Positions 1 through 10,655 of a DNA stretch of 64,000 nucleotides are shown here, piece by piece. The notes beneath the pieces are model-generated. The model saw nothing but the letters and a program-made list of their open reading frames with translations, did no database searches and was not told where the DNA came from. The position numbers and the translations under genes are program-made. The stretch comes from Rhizoclosmatium globosum (Eukaryota > Chytridiomycota > Chytridiomycetes > Chytridiales > Chytriomycetaceae), in the NCBI GenBank assembly GCA_002104985.1, contig MCGO01000152.1:27499-91498 (forward strand), read 5' to 3'. How positions within the stretch are numbered: position 1 is the stretch's first letter; every line of letters starts with the position of its first letter.

Positions 1-1495
1 TTTACCGGAACCAGAGGAGGCGGGTTTGTTTTTCTGGAGGGTTGTGAGTGTATCCTTGAGGCGGTTCACGCGGACGAGGCAAGCAGCCGCGATTTGGATC
101 CATGCAGAGTTTACGCTGGTTGTCACGTCTTGGCCTTGGAACCCGCCTGCGTATGCGGCTGGGGTGAGTTGGTTCCCGCCTTCAATGTGGGACAGGTTGT
201 TGAAGAGGTTGTCGCGGAATGTGCGGCCTTCAGGGCCAGTTGCGATTCGGGCGAGGTCGAGGAATACGAGGGAGGTTTCGTAGGTTGCCTTGGGGGTTGT
301 TTCGGAAAGAGAGGATTTGAGGGGTGGGAGGATGAGGGGGAGGGTTGGTGTGTGGGAGAGGGGAAGGGAATAGGTTGTTTCGAGGGATGTGTAGAGAGTT
401 TCCCAGAGGAGAATGATGTACCAGGTTGTGAGGATGAGTTCAAGGAGGGATGGGAGGGAGAAGAGAGGGATGGAGACGATGGGGTTTCTTGTAACGGTCT
501 CAGTGAAGATGGAAACGGTTGATGCAAAGAAAGAGTAGAGTGGGCGACGAAGTACAAGAGTAAATAAAATGTGGTAGGAGACTGAATAGAGGATTGAAAG
601 ACGGATGGAACGGGCGAGAATGGTGGGGATAGAAGCAATCATGGATGCACTCCATTTACGCTAAAATACCATCAAATAAGCTACTTTTTAAATCATAATA
701 GATATCTACATACATGGACACTGGCAAATGCATGTGTACGTCGTTGGTAAAAGGCGTCGATCGCAGCATAAACGGGACCAAGCAGCAACACAGCACTCAA
801 GATGTATACGAGCAATTCGTTGAGTTCTCTCTGGCCATATTTTCTACACATATTGATTAGATTCGATGTTGCTCTTGATCCAGTCAGGAACATACCCTTC
901 TGGACGAAGGATCATTGACGCGCCAAAGGGCAGCCAGTCACGGCGCAGCAACAGCGCCAATCTAGCCACGAGACCGATAACTGGCGCTGAAGCAAACAAG
1001 GCGATTGCCACATTGTTTTTAGACTTTGAGGATGAAGTTGCGGCCTGGGCAATCGCGTGGGTGGAAGCAAGGGACAGGAGACACGCAACCGTTGTTCGAA
1101 TGACAAAGCCTAGATTTTGAAGAATGTGAGTTGTTTTTTGTGAGTTGAGTTGAGTTGTAAAGAAAGGGAAGCTCACCAAGGACACTGCCCTTCACACCAC
1201 CACCAACAACACCGCCAACAAGAGCAGCAATCCCAACAGAAACCACCGAATGTTGACCAGTTGCGATGCTTTGACGCGCAGCAATTGCGGCGGCGTAGCT
1301 GTTTCCAGTTGCTGATGCTGTTCGTGGTTGTGTGTTTGACGCTGAAGCTGTGGATCCTGGGACACTGGCACTCAAGCCACTTGGAACACTGTTAACTCGT
1401 TCGCCTTGACTGTTGCCACTGCCACTGCCACTGCCACTGCCACCAACGCTGTCCTCGCCAAAGATGGCCCGTCGTCGAAGTCCTCCTTCGTTCAT
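1..1495 (-). CDS. NDC1: NDC1-like transmembrane nucleoporin, 5' part (runs off the left edge)
   Basis: Four exons can be joined in frame: 1495-1177, 1109-896, 843-714 and 660-1, each bounded by GT and AG. About 441 codons are visible and the reading frame stays open at the window edge, so the 3' end is missing. The product starts with a Gly/Ser/Ala-rich segment followed by about five hydrophobic helices. After these comes a soluble stretch with the pattern expected of the Ndc1/Nup family: an amphipathic helix (SLVFLDLARIA), an Arg/Phe turn, then a Trp followed by an Ala/Cys-Leu helix (AWIQIAAACLVRV). NDC1 anchors nuclear pore complexes and, in fungi, spindle pole bodies in the nuclear envelope. 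Topology and order fit, but no single diagnostic residue proves it; another polytopic nuclear-envelope protein is the main alternative. Confidence 0.52.
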
Positions 1496-1671
1496 TTTTG
1501 GGATGTTTCTTTCCTACTTCAAAGAACAACAAACTAAACAAAGCTATCTATCTCTTCTGGAATGTATAAATAGGAACACTTTAGGAAATGTCCAAACACG
1601 TGTCTCGTTCACCAATCCACAAATAGCAACTTATCTTTCTTTTTTTCTCTTGAATCCAAATCAATCAATCC

Positions 1672-4596
1672 ATGTTCTATGTTGACGATGTCGTTGAGCG
1701 GGCAGCAACGCCGGACCAGCACCAACGACTTCTCGGACTTGTGATTGCCACGGCCCTCGAAGACGAAGACGAAGACGAGGACTCGGATGACGATGCCAAC
1801 GAGAACAACAACAAAGAAGCACCACCGCCAACTGGATTCGTGCGCGTGGCCTGGCTCAACGGATCAAAACACGAAACAATTAACGAACAAACAATTAAAC
1901 TGGTCGACAGAGCCGCGTCAATTGGTGGTGCGTGCCTCTTGATTCACTGAACTCTCTCGCAAAAGAAAACTATCAATCAAACAATCCACACTCAGATATC
2001 GTGAGACATCCTTCTCATCCAAGACAGTCAGGAACTGTGTCACATGTCGCTCTCTCACTGTCACTCCTCCATGGCGCCGCGTCCTCCCTCCTTCCCTCTT
2101 TCATGGACTCGACCCTGTTCAGATTCATTCATCCTCTCGAAGAAGGAATGCTCGTATCCTACTCAAATTGGATTGGAGAAATAACACATTTAACTGACAA
2201 GATTGCTCTCTTGATTCCATCAACTCAAGCTATAGTGATTCCAAAGGATACTGACAGGATTCTTCCCATGGATGGCATTGATGATTCTTCAAAGTTTGCT
2301 CTCGCTCGTTTCTATCCTGGACAGGCAGTCGCGAGTGAAACGAAATTAAATTTGAAGAATGGTGTTTGGTTGAAAGGAGAATGGAATGACAGTTTCCGTC
2401 TGGATGAAGTATTGATTGTTGTGGGGGTCAAGGCTGTTAAAGCTCAAGTTCTATGGAGAGTGTATAATACACTGCAAGTATGTTCTTAATGAAGGGCGTT
2501 TGTTGGACATGACTAATTACACTGAAATAGAATACAACGGGTGCTAGCCAAGTTGATCCACCACCAGAAGAAATTGATCCATCTCTCCTTACTCCTCTTA
2601 CAAGCATATTTGAACCATTGTCGTTTCAGTGTGGAGATTTTGTAACATTTCGCGATGAAGCACTCGCGAAACAAGTTCTCAACCTCGCACCCCACTTTGA
2701 AATGGACACAAGCCCCTTCATGTTTGCCTTGGTATCAAACCAACCTCTACTCATTACCCTGTCTAACCCTCAAAAACAAACAAACAAAAAAACAGCGAAT
2801 CGCAGAAACGAAAACAACAGTAACAGTACAATGGCAAGACGGCACATCCACAGCCTCCCTCCCCTCAACAGAACTAACCCCGCTCCTCCACCCGGATGAC
2901 CACGACTTCTGGCCCACAGACTACATAACCCTCGCCCCAACCACCACCTTCCCCCTCTCCCACCCCTCCACAACCCAACCACACCCAACCCAAGACACAA
3001 TAGGCCTCATCCTCCACTGCAACGCCCGCGCAAGAACAGTCCAAGTCCGCTGGTACACACAAGACCTGACAACCCTACACCCCTCCCCACCCCTCTCCTA
3101 CTCCTCCTACGAAGTCCAAATGCACCCGGACCTCCAACACCGCCCCGGGGACCGCGTGATCCTCACCCGCGCGCAGTCGGACGCGTCGACGGATTGGTTT
3201 GGAGAGGTCTTGCGCGTTGATTTGGAGACGGGGTTGGTGGATGTACGGTTTTTCGGGTCTGGGTGTGTTGGGGTTTGTTCGCCGGGTGTTCTTTTGGTGT
3301 ATAAGGTTGTTGGGGAGGAGGAGGAGGAAGGGGGGGAGGAGGGGATGGAGGAGGATGAGTGGGAGGATCAAGTGTGGGATGCGGATTCGGAGAGAGGTGG
3401 GGGGAGTAGTGTTTCGGGGGTTTCTTGGGAGACGGATGATGACGATGTGGGGGTAGGTGGTGGTGGAGGTGGTGGAGAGGATCCGTTTGAGGTGGATGAT
3501 GAGGAGATGGCTGATAGTGTTGACGCGTTGAATAAGACGCATATTGGGACGCCGCCGGATGGAATGCAAGTTTTTTCAGGAGGAGGTAGGAGACCGCCGT
3601 TAAAGCTTGTCAAAAGCGTGAGTATGTTGACGGAGGATGAGATCGAATGGAATACGTTCAAGAGCTTGGAGCGTGCGCCTGAGGGGCATCGGTTTTATGC
3701 GTCAGGGAGTTTATCGTATCCTCATGCATTTCATCAGCGGATACGAAAAGAGGTTTGTGTTACGATTCCACTGTTAAAGAAGCTCATTTTCGCATAGTAC
3801 TCGATCCTTTCCAAAACTCTACCTCAAGGAATCCTTGTTCGTGTCTTTGAAGACCGGATTGATTTACTACGTGTCCTCATGATTGGTCCTGATGCAACAC
3901 CATACGAAGGCGGGCTATTCCTCTTTGACGTATCACTTCCAGTTGACTACCCCAACTCTCCACCCAACGTCTTCTTCCATTCCTGGACTTTTGGAATGGG
4001 CAGAATGAATCCGAACCTGTATGAAGGTGAATGAATAATGAAAAAAATCAAATATCCCACCTTAACTCTCTCAAAAAAAATAATCAGATGGAAAAGTATG
4101 CCTCTCCCTCCTCGGAACATGGACAACCTCCCACCCTTCCGAATCATGGTCCCCCACAAAATCAAACCTCCTCCAACTAGTCGTGTCTCTCCAATCCCTC
4201 GTCCTCACCCGTCAGCCATACTTCAACGAGCCTGGGTACGAAAAGCAGATTGATACAGAGGAGGGTCGGTTAGCTTCTCAATTGTACAACGAACGTGTGT
4301 ACCTGCTCGTCTTGCGGAGCATGGAGTTTGTGATGAAGGAGTTGTTGGATGGGTTTGAAGGAGAAATTGGGTATCATTTTTATAGGGTTGGTTGGTTGAG
4401 GAAAGTGTTGGAGAGGGGGAACGAGATTGTTTCGAGGAGTTTGTTGTTGGCGGGGAAGGATGAGGACGAAGTGGATGAGGGGGTGGGTGGAGAGGTTGTT
4501 GGGTTTCCGATTCGGAGTGTAAGTGTTGGGTGTTTGAAGTTGTTGAGAGTTCGTTTGGATGCTTTGGCAGCGTTTGCGGATGGGAGAGTTAATTGA
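1672..4596 (+). CDS. UBE2O: UBE2O-type E2/E3 hybrid ubiquitin-conjugating enzyme
   Basis: Six exons join in frame: 1672-1927, 1996-2477, 2531-2731, 2796-3752, 3798-4026 and 4088-4596. The N-terminal half carries the repeated SH3-like conserved regions of UBE2O (VAWLNGSKHETI, then DIVRHPSHPRQSGTV, then the CGDFV and VQWQDGT strands). An acidic Gly-rich linker follows, encoded around 3320-3500. The C-terminal UBC fold has the FYASGSLSYP entry, a DYPNSPP loop and the catalytic segment NPNLYEDGKVCLSLLGTW, whose Cys is the active site. Splicing of the 4027-4087 intron is required to create that active-site sequence, which supports the model. UBE2O enzymes ubiquitinate basic client proteins without a separate E3. 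The start is the first in-frame ATG before the conserved region. Confidence 0.9.
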
Positions 4597-4906
4597 TTTT
4601 AATTTATTTATGGGAATGTGAGGAAACACGTGTTTTTGCAATCTGTCGGACTCAGGAAGTGCGAAAAGTATTTATGGGCGAAATTGCTCAAATTGGTTTC
4701 AAAACAGTATAATAGTTCGAAAAAACTCAAAGCCAAGCAACCGATGTTGTGTGAGTTTGTCTACCGCCACTTCTTCTTTATTGATATCATATGCAGCAGT
4801 AAACGGTTTGGATATGGACAGCCTCCTCCACAAGTATGGTTAGTCGATCATCGCACTTAGCCTGCCCCCTTTATCCACACCTCATCACAATTCTTTTCCA
4901 GCCGAT
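4597..4906 (+). other. Intergenic region, possible 5' leader of the next gene
   Basis: About 310 bases lie between the UBE2O stop and the start of the next gene. Several possible splice signals are present (a gtgagt near 4753, an acceptor tgcag near 4796, a gtatgg near 4832 and a ttccag near 4900). Joining them does not yield an upstream coding exon in the frame of the downstream gene, so this is read as promoter and perhaps spliced 5' leader. Confidence 0.35.
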
Positions 4907-6110
4907 ATGACACAAATCATGGCAGAGAACTCGGATTCGGCAGATTTGGCGACATTGGTAACGAGGACTTCATTTTGCTGATCTTAATCCAACTCAAAGA
5001 CTGGCTTGAACATACAGACCGAGATCCAGGGTAATATTCAAAGAAACATACGAGAAAAGACGTCTCGTCTCACGATCATCATGAATGAAAGAGTTCCAAA
5101 CTGTCGAGCCATCATTGACAAAGCCGATTCCAGCAAGAAGAGCGGAGGCATGTTCAAAAGCGCCAATTCAGATCTCACGACCGCAAAAGTTGCTGCAGAA
5201 CGAGAGCTTGAGGGTCTCTTGAGAGAAAAAGTTATGCTAGAGAAAGGGCTCGCCGAGGGTCGAGCCGAATTGAATCACAATTTGCTTCGTTTGCAGGCAC
5301 TTCAAGGGCGCGATCAAGAACTACGAGATGTGGTGTGGAAAGTCTTGAATTTCGTTCCTGACGTCGAAGAGCAGTATTACTCGAAAGTGCTGGATCATGC
5401 TATCAAACAGTTTTACACGGTTTGTTTACGCCGTGATTTTAGAGTTTGTTCACTAATTCGTTCTGAAGTTTGCAACAGACACTGAAAACATACGGACAGC
5501 CTTGACAGCAATCACTGAAGCTGTAACTTCACTCGCCAAATCTACAGTCTGCTGTGAAGCAACACTGATGGACATTTATCATGTGATTCAATGGAGAGTT
5601 TCCATACGTCTGATTGCCGCTTTCTCAGCTTGGCCAAAATTGAAACATGTCGTTAATGAACCAGACTTTGCAAGATTTACCAACCCACCAAATCGGTACC
5701 CCAATTTCAGTGACGCTTCCGCTCATGAGCGATACATTTGGTCCGCACCTGAATTCAAGTCAGGAACTGAAGCCTACGAGTCTTACTTGAAACAGTTGCA
5801 GGAATTCCTTTTTGTTGAACAGAAAAGTATTCAATCTGAACTTTCTAAAACACATGGTGCGTTGTTGCATCTGTCGGAGCAAGTATCCGTGATTCGGTGT
5901 CGGTTGTTGGAATCAAGAATCGAGAGTCTTGGATACAGGCGTAGCGCTGGTACGGACCACGTTTTCTTCAAGTTGGACAGAAAGCTCTTGGATCGTATTT
6001 TGAATGGAACTGATGTAGCCGTCAGTGAAAAGCAAATTGGAATGGCTGTTGGGCAGGTGTATCCGAATGTGTTGAACTTTGGTGAAGTTCTGCCACCATC
6101 TTATGATTGA
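4907..6110 (+). CDS. Coiled-coil protein of unknown function
   Basis: Three exons join in frame: 4907-4957, 5018-5419 and 5469-6110, giving about 364 residues. I do not recognise the family. Residues 1-130 are predominantly charged and helical, with heptad-like Leu spacing (REKVMLEKGLAEGRAEL), as in a coiled coil. The rest is mixed helical with several Trp residues and ends in a distinctive motif, QIGMAVGQVYPNVLNF, before PPSYD. No signal peptide, membrane span or catalytic motif was seen. The C-terminal motif recurs in a decayed copy at 7622-7747, so the gene once had a second copy on the other side of the neighbouring 7TM gene. The start ATG is chosen because it opens the frame directly upstream of a good GT-AG intron; a longer 5' end cannot be excluded. 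Confidence 0.6.
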
Positions 6111-6510
6111 TTTCACGACGGCATCATTTACTCGAATAACATTATTGTTTTTCAAAGTTATTTTGTTAATTTCTTAAAAGAAAGTAAACGTATAATATCC
6201 AAATTTAAGCCTTCTCATCCACAGGATTCTTTGAAAACATGAACGTTCAAGGTAACTCAAATCGTATTGACTTTATACTACCAGCCCCAGAAGCAAAACC
6301 ACAAGCGAACGACGATTGGGTTCAAGATAGGTAAACTTCAAATGAAACAAAACTACATGGTCTCTTAGTTCCTTCTCTTCCTCCACCGTGTCATCTTGCT
6401 ATTATCAAAATGGTTGAGGATTTAACTTCTTGGGGCTTTCTCTGATAAACGAGGAGCGTGCATTCGGAATAAGCTGAAATCACAACCCAAAGCTAAAATT
6501 TTCTTCGCTC
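6111..6510 (+). other. Intergenic region with a short ORF (6239-6334)
   Basis: This is the gap between the coiled-coil gene and the first 7TM gene. It holds an AT-rich stretch and one 31-codon ATG-initiated ORF at 6239-6334 that ends just upstream of the 7TM gene. The ORF could be an upstream ORF in the receptor leader. Its end overlaps a possible splice donor (AGGTAAAC), so it could also be a non-coding leader exon. Neither reading can be proved from sequence. Confidence 0.25.
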
Positions 6511-7467
6511 ATGGCATCCTTCATTCACGCCATGAACACTACCGGCAGCAGCGCCGTCGTAACATCCAATCCAAGTGGTATTACTGGTTCAAGACTTTTC
6601 CTGGTCCGCTATGCCCTCGAACTGCCCATCTATGTGGTCGGCTGCGTCCTAAACGTCTACGTCATCTACAAGTTCCTCCGCAACAACCGAAAGAACTACG
6701 AAGCATCTCGCATGAACCGTATCATCACTTGCCTTTTGGTTGCTTGTTTGGCTTGGTCGGTCGTATCCTGCATTCGTTATGTCAGTTGGCTTGGAGAAGC
6801 TGGCAACAATTTAGTCTTGCTTACGATTGAAGCGTTTGCTGGGATGGTCTGTTTGGCTACGATCTTGTCGTTTAACGTCATGTTGGCACTTGAGCGGTAC
6901 TTTGTGATGCGTCAAAGAACGGATAAGGAAACGCAAGGGTACTTTACGCTTGTTGGATTTATTCTTGGAATCTATTCGTTCATTATGTTGGGTGTATATG
7001 CCACATCGTCCAGTAACGATTCAGTTCTGCCTGACAAGGAACTCCAAGCTGGCATCTGGATTTGGTCTACAGCCGTATACTATACAGCTACAATTGTTGC
7101 GATTATTGCTCTATACATTTCAACGTTTTTTCACACCAGAAACGTACTTCGAATGCATATCCAAACGTATTCAACAAGCGCAGCTGAAATGTTGATTCGA
7201 AAAAGGGCCATTCTCGAAATTGAGCGAAAGGTCCTGTTTTATTCGATTTGTTTTGGTTTCATTGTAGTCATCTGCTACCTCCCCGAGATTCTCATGAATG
7301 GAGTCATCGTTGCTGGACTCGTGAATCCTCACACACAAACGGACCTGTTAGAAATTTGGAAATGTGTGGCCAATGTGTTTGTTGCGTGTGATACGGTTGT
7401 GACTCCGTTGCTTGTGGTGTTTGTAGGTCCAAAAGAAGTTCAAGACGACTCTGAAGTTGAGATGTGA
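6511..7467 (+). CDS. Rhodopsin-like seven-transmembrane receptor (copy 1)
   Basis: This is an intronless 318-residue ORF. Seven hydrophobic segments can be counted after a short Ser/Thr-rich N-terminus with possible N-glycosylation sites (NTT). Class A-like landmarks are visible. TM3 ends in ALERYFV, in the position of the D/E-R-Y motif. TM6 contains CYLPE, resembling the CWxP toggle. TM7 contains DTVVTPLLVVF in place of NPxxY. The C-tail is very short and acidic. It is paralogous to the ORF at 9532-10458 (shared ER[YF]-x-V-[MV]-RQ and TPLLV). Such receptors would couple extracellular signals to G proteins at the plasma membrane; the ligand is unknown. Lack of introns, unlike the neighbours, may reflect an old retrocopy or simply the family's structure. 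Confidence 0.72.
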   Translation: MASFIHAMNTTGSSAVVTSNPSGITGSRLFLVRYALELPIYVVGCVLNVYVIYKFLRNNRKNYEASRMNRIITCLLVACLAWSVVSCIRYVSWLGEAGNNLVLLTIEAFAGMVCLATILSFNVMLALERYFVMRQRTDKETQGYFTLVGFILGIYSFIMLGVYATSSSNDSVLPDKELQAGIWIWSTAVYYTATIVAIIALYISTFFHTRNVLRMHIQTYSTSAAEMLIRKRAILEIERKVLFYSICFGFIVVICYLPEILMNGVIVAGLVNPHTQTDLLEIWKCVANVFVACDTVVTPLLVVFVGPKEVQDDSEVEM

Positions 7468-7621
7468 GATATATAGCGTAAATAAAAGGAATTTTAAAGT
7501 TAAAGCGGATGATTTCAGCTTGAAAGATCACTAAAACAATTGGATCTCTACGTAAGAAACACTTTTCCATCCACACTACCTAGGCTACAATATCAGAAGC
7601 CATAGAGTTAAAACTTGAATG

Positions 7622-7747
7622 AAACGTGTTTTGAATTGGACGGAAGTATATGTAATAGCCAGGAGCGAAATGGAAATTGGACTTGCTCTTGGCCAAGTTT
7701 ATCCAGACGGGTTCCGTGGAGGATTTGCCACCATCATAATATTCTGA
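7622..7747 (+). pseudogene. Decayed 3' fragment of the coiled-coil gene at 4907-6110
   Basis: A 41-codon stretch reads through to TGA. It contains SEMEIGLALGQVYPDG, which lines up with SEKQIGMAVGQVYPNV near the end of the coiled-coil gene, and upstream KRVLNWTEV lines up with DRILNGTDV. No start codon or upstream exons remain, and downstream residues diverge. It lies immediately after the first 7TM gene and before CHMP7. The simplest reading is a tandem duplication of a segment covering the coiled-coil gene and a 7TM gene, followed by loss of most of one copy. Confidence 0.65.
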
Positions 7748-7829
7748 GAGTTAATTAATCTGCAAATAAATATTTGTTTTTTAATACAAGAATGACATTC
7801 TCCTGTGTCATTTGTTTTGAAAGGGAATC

Positions 7830-9445
7830 ATGACCAACCAGCAGAGTTTAGCATCTTGGGCATCGGCCAACCTACCTGAATGGAACGACAATGCGCGAAT
7901 GTCAGCACTGTTTTCACGATTTCCTGAGCGAGCCGTGAATGAAAAGATCTACGAGGTAATGCACGAGGTATCATGTACGAGGCAGACTTGACGCTGATGG
8001 AACCCAAACCACAATTCAGTCACGGCTGCGCTTCTGGGCCGGTGCAATCACAGGAGCAGCCCGCGAAGGTTCGAGTTGAATCGTGTTGAAACGGTACTCA
8101 AAGGGCAGTGCTTTAGGGCTCTTGTCCAGTGGAAACGCAACAACAATCGATGCGTCTGAGATTGCAAGTCGGTTTGCACGAAACGGATTAACGCCACTCG
8201 GACTCGAAACTGTTTTGGTTTGTTTTGGATTGGATTGGATTGGATTGCTCGACTAAACAACGGTGGAAACAGACAGAGCTGCGCAAGTCCGGGGCCCTGG
8301 TTCCGCTTTCAACGTACATTCAGTCGCTGGATCAGTTGGATGGTGAAAGCAGTTGGTCGCTGGCGGGTCTCGTGAAGAGTTCGGTGTCATTTGGATTCGC
8401 TCTTGTCTTTGGCTCCACATCCACTTCAACTCATGACACAGACCTTGTCCTTCTCGCTCTTGCCCAGGTATTCTTTAAACCTTGTTTGTTAACCCTGCTT
8501 AATTTTATTAAAGGAATACGGAACTCGTCTCGTAAACTGGGTGAAGGACAACTCAATCTACTCAACCGATGCTTTACAAGACGAATCAATCTTTGGAAAA
8601 GCACTTCCTGATACACATTTCACTCAAACAGACTACCTAGTTCTTGCACAGTGGTTGCAAGAAACGCGAAAAGCTGTGGTGAAAATGTCAAATGGACGTG
8701 TCAAAGCCATCAAATTCCTCACACCCTCCTCATCTACATCATCAAAAGCTGCATCTACAATCACAGAATCCGACCTGGGTGTTCTAGAAATCAAAAAAAC
8801 TGTCAACCTCTTATCCCGTCAAATAGAAGACTTGGAACAGAAAGCAGAGCAACTCAAAGCAGAAGCCATGAAACATTTGAATGCAAACTCAAAAGTGCGC
8901 GCAAAAGCTTGTTTGAAGCAAAAAGCTGTTGTGAATGGAGTTTTGGAAAAGCGTGTTGCATCTCTCCACACTCTTGACGGAATCCTTGGAAAGATCCAGC
9001 AAGCAGAGACAGATTCTGAGGTAACTCTACTTGATTTTATCGCCTTTGTTTTACCAAATAATCATTGCCTGACAACGAACAGATTCTGAAAGCGTACGAG
9101 ACTGGATCTTCCACACTCAAATCAATCATTGCCAGTTCAGGTGTTACAACAGACCGCATCGATACAGTCATGGATAGCCTTCACGATGCTCTTGCAGATC
9201 AAACTGAAATTGATGAGGCGTTTGCATACCATAACCAAAAACTGCAGGAAAATGTTGCAGATGACGATGAATTGGAGAAAGAGTTGGACGCACTGGTTGA
9301 AAGTGATGCAAAGAAGGAGGCTGCAGTTTCTATGGATGATGAGCTTGTGAGTATGTTGGGCTCCTTGAAGGTAGAGAGTTCAAGTTTGCCTGTTTCAAGT
9401 GAAGAACCCGAGAAGCAGAAGGAGAGAGTGAAAGAATATGCATAA
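7830..9445 (+). CDS. CHMP7: CHMP7-type ESCRT-III protein
   Basis: Six exons join in frame: 7830-7955, 8020-8068, 8117-8217, 8273-8467, 8514-9020 and 9083-9445, for 446 residues, close to the usual CHMP7 length. The N-terminal half shows the CHMP7 winged-helix pattern (LPEWNDNARMSALFSRF, then SRLRFWAG, then FARNGLTPLGLETVL, then a region ending SSWSLAG). The C-terminal half is a Snf7 domain of basic helices (QIEDLEQKAEQL, KACLKQKAVVNGVLEKR) followed by an acidic regulatory tail. CHMP7 recruits ESCRT-III to the nuclear envelope for sealing and quality control. Intron 3 (8218-8272) contains a short GGATT tandem repeat at about 8226-8248. The 48-55 nt introns are all needed to keep conserved blocks in register, which supports the model. 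Confidence 0.88.
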
Positions 9446-9531
9446 AAGTCTTACGTAAATAGAAAAATTTGCTTGTATTCGAAATATCGGTCATAAAAAA
9501 TTTGCCAGATTTCGAAATCACCACCGCCATC

Positions 9532-10458
9532 ATGTCCGCACCACACCCAATGTCCATGTCGATTGACGAGCCAGATCCGTCCCAGGCATTCCTAGTCCCA
9601 GCATACGTCGTATCACTCACCGTCAATGGCGTGATCGGAATCTATGTCCTCCGATACCGCCGAGAACTCCTGGCATCAACCCTCTCCAAGATCTTTCTCG
9701 TTCTCGTTGTCTTCTTTGTCGCATGGTCCGCCGTAAACATTGGCGTCGGATCCGCAATCCTCGCAATGAACCAGACAATGCTACTCATGAAAATTGCAGC
9801 AGCTTTGAATTCAATTGGCGCCTTTTGCGTGTTTGGTTTGAATATGGCTGTTGCGGTTGAACGGTTTCTCGTTGTAAGACAAGCGAGTGATAAGAGGATC
9901 TGGTTCGTGTTGATTTCTGTGTATGTGGCGGTGTTGGTGGGTCTTGCGGTGTGGGTGTTTGCGACAAGTCCATCGTCGGATTGTTTTCAGCCGGATTTGC
10001 CGATGCAAAGGACAGTGTTTTTCGGGGCGAATTTCGCAGCGTTTGTGCCAATGTATTTGGGTGTGCTGGGGTTGTATTTGGCGACCTTTGTTCATTCGAG
10101 TCGTGTTGTGAGGCAAGTGTTGACGAACGTGCCGCAGAAAACTGTTGTGAGGGCGGAATTGACGCGACGTCTTTTGATTTCATGTTTGGTCATGTCGAGC
10201 ACCATGTTGATCCTTTACACACCATTTGTGGTTTTGATGCTCTCTGCCGCTTTCATGGAACATGCGAACTTGCAAATTTGGATGACTGTTTGTAACGCAT
10301 TGATCACGGCGGACGCGATTGCAACTCCACTTCTTGTTCTCTACTTCAATCCCAGAATGAGAGTTCTATTTGCTCAAAGCTTCTACAGAGGAGTGTACAC
10401 GGAGGATAATTCATCAATGGGAGGCTCAACACTTCAGGGTGATGAATATGAATTGTAG
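9532..10458 (+). CDS. Rhodopsin-like seven-transmembrane receptor (copy 2)
   Basis: This is an intronless ORF of 308 residues from the ATG at 9532; the frame stays open upstream to about 9469, but the 9532 start gives a short Met/Pro-rich N-terminus like other members. Seven hydrophobic helices are visible. TM3 ends AVERFLVVRQ (ERF in place of ERY), TM6 has LYTPF and TM7 has DAIATPLLVLYFNP. A longer Ser/Gly tail follows TM7 compared with copy 1. The shared landmarks and position make it a diverged tandem paralogue of 6511-7467. Function as a G-protein-coupled sensor is inferred from topology and family; no ligand can be named. Confidence 0.72.
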   Translation: MSAPHPMSMSIDEPDPSQAFLVPAYVVSLTVNGVIGIYVLRYRRELLASTLSKIFLVLVVFFVAWSAVNIGVGSAILAMNQTMLLMKIAAALNSIGAFCVFGLNMAVAVERFLVVRQASDKRIWFVLISVYVAVLVGLAVWVFATSPSSDCFQPDLPMQRTVFFGANFAAFVPMYLGVLGLYLATFVHSSRVVRQVLTNVPQKTVVRAELTRRLLISCLVMSSTMLILYTPFVVLMLSAAFMEHANLQIWMTVCNALITADAIATPLLVLYFNPRMRVLFAQSFYRGVYTEDNSSMGGSTLQGDEYEL

Positions 10459-10655
10459 AAAACACAAACTGTAGATACCAACAAGTTTCTTATCAAGTAT
10501 ACATTTTTACGTTTAATCAGGCAACCAAAGAATAGATAAGTAAAATAAGAACAAAACTTGCGAAAAGAAAAAACAGAAACAAACCATTTACCCCCTTTCA
10601 CACACAAATAACATTCAGTCTATACCAACACAATCAGTCATTCCTTTGTTTTGTA
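10459..10655. other. Short convergent intergenic region
   Basis: The 3' ends of the second 7TM gene (plus) and of the large coiled-coil gene (minus) face each other here. The sequence is AT-rich and contains A-rich stretches suitable for polyadenylation on the plus strand. No gene was seen. Confidence 0.4.

Noticed and set aside
8226..8248. GGATT tandem repeat as a possible telomere-like or CRISPR-like repeat
   Set aside because: It is only about four units long and lies inside a short CHMP7 intron; no spacers or further arrays were seen.
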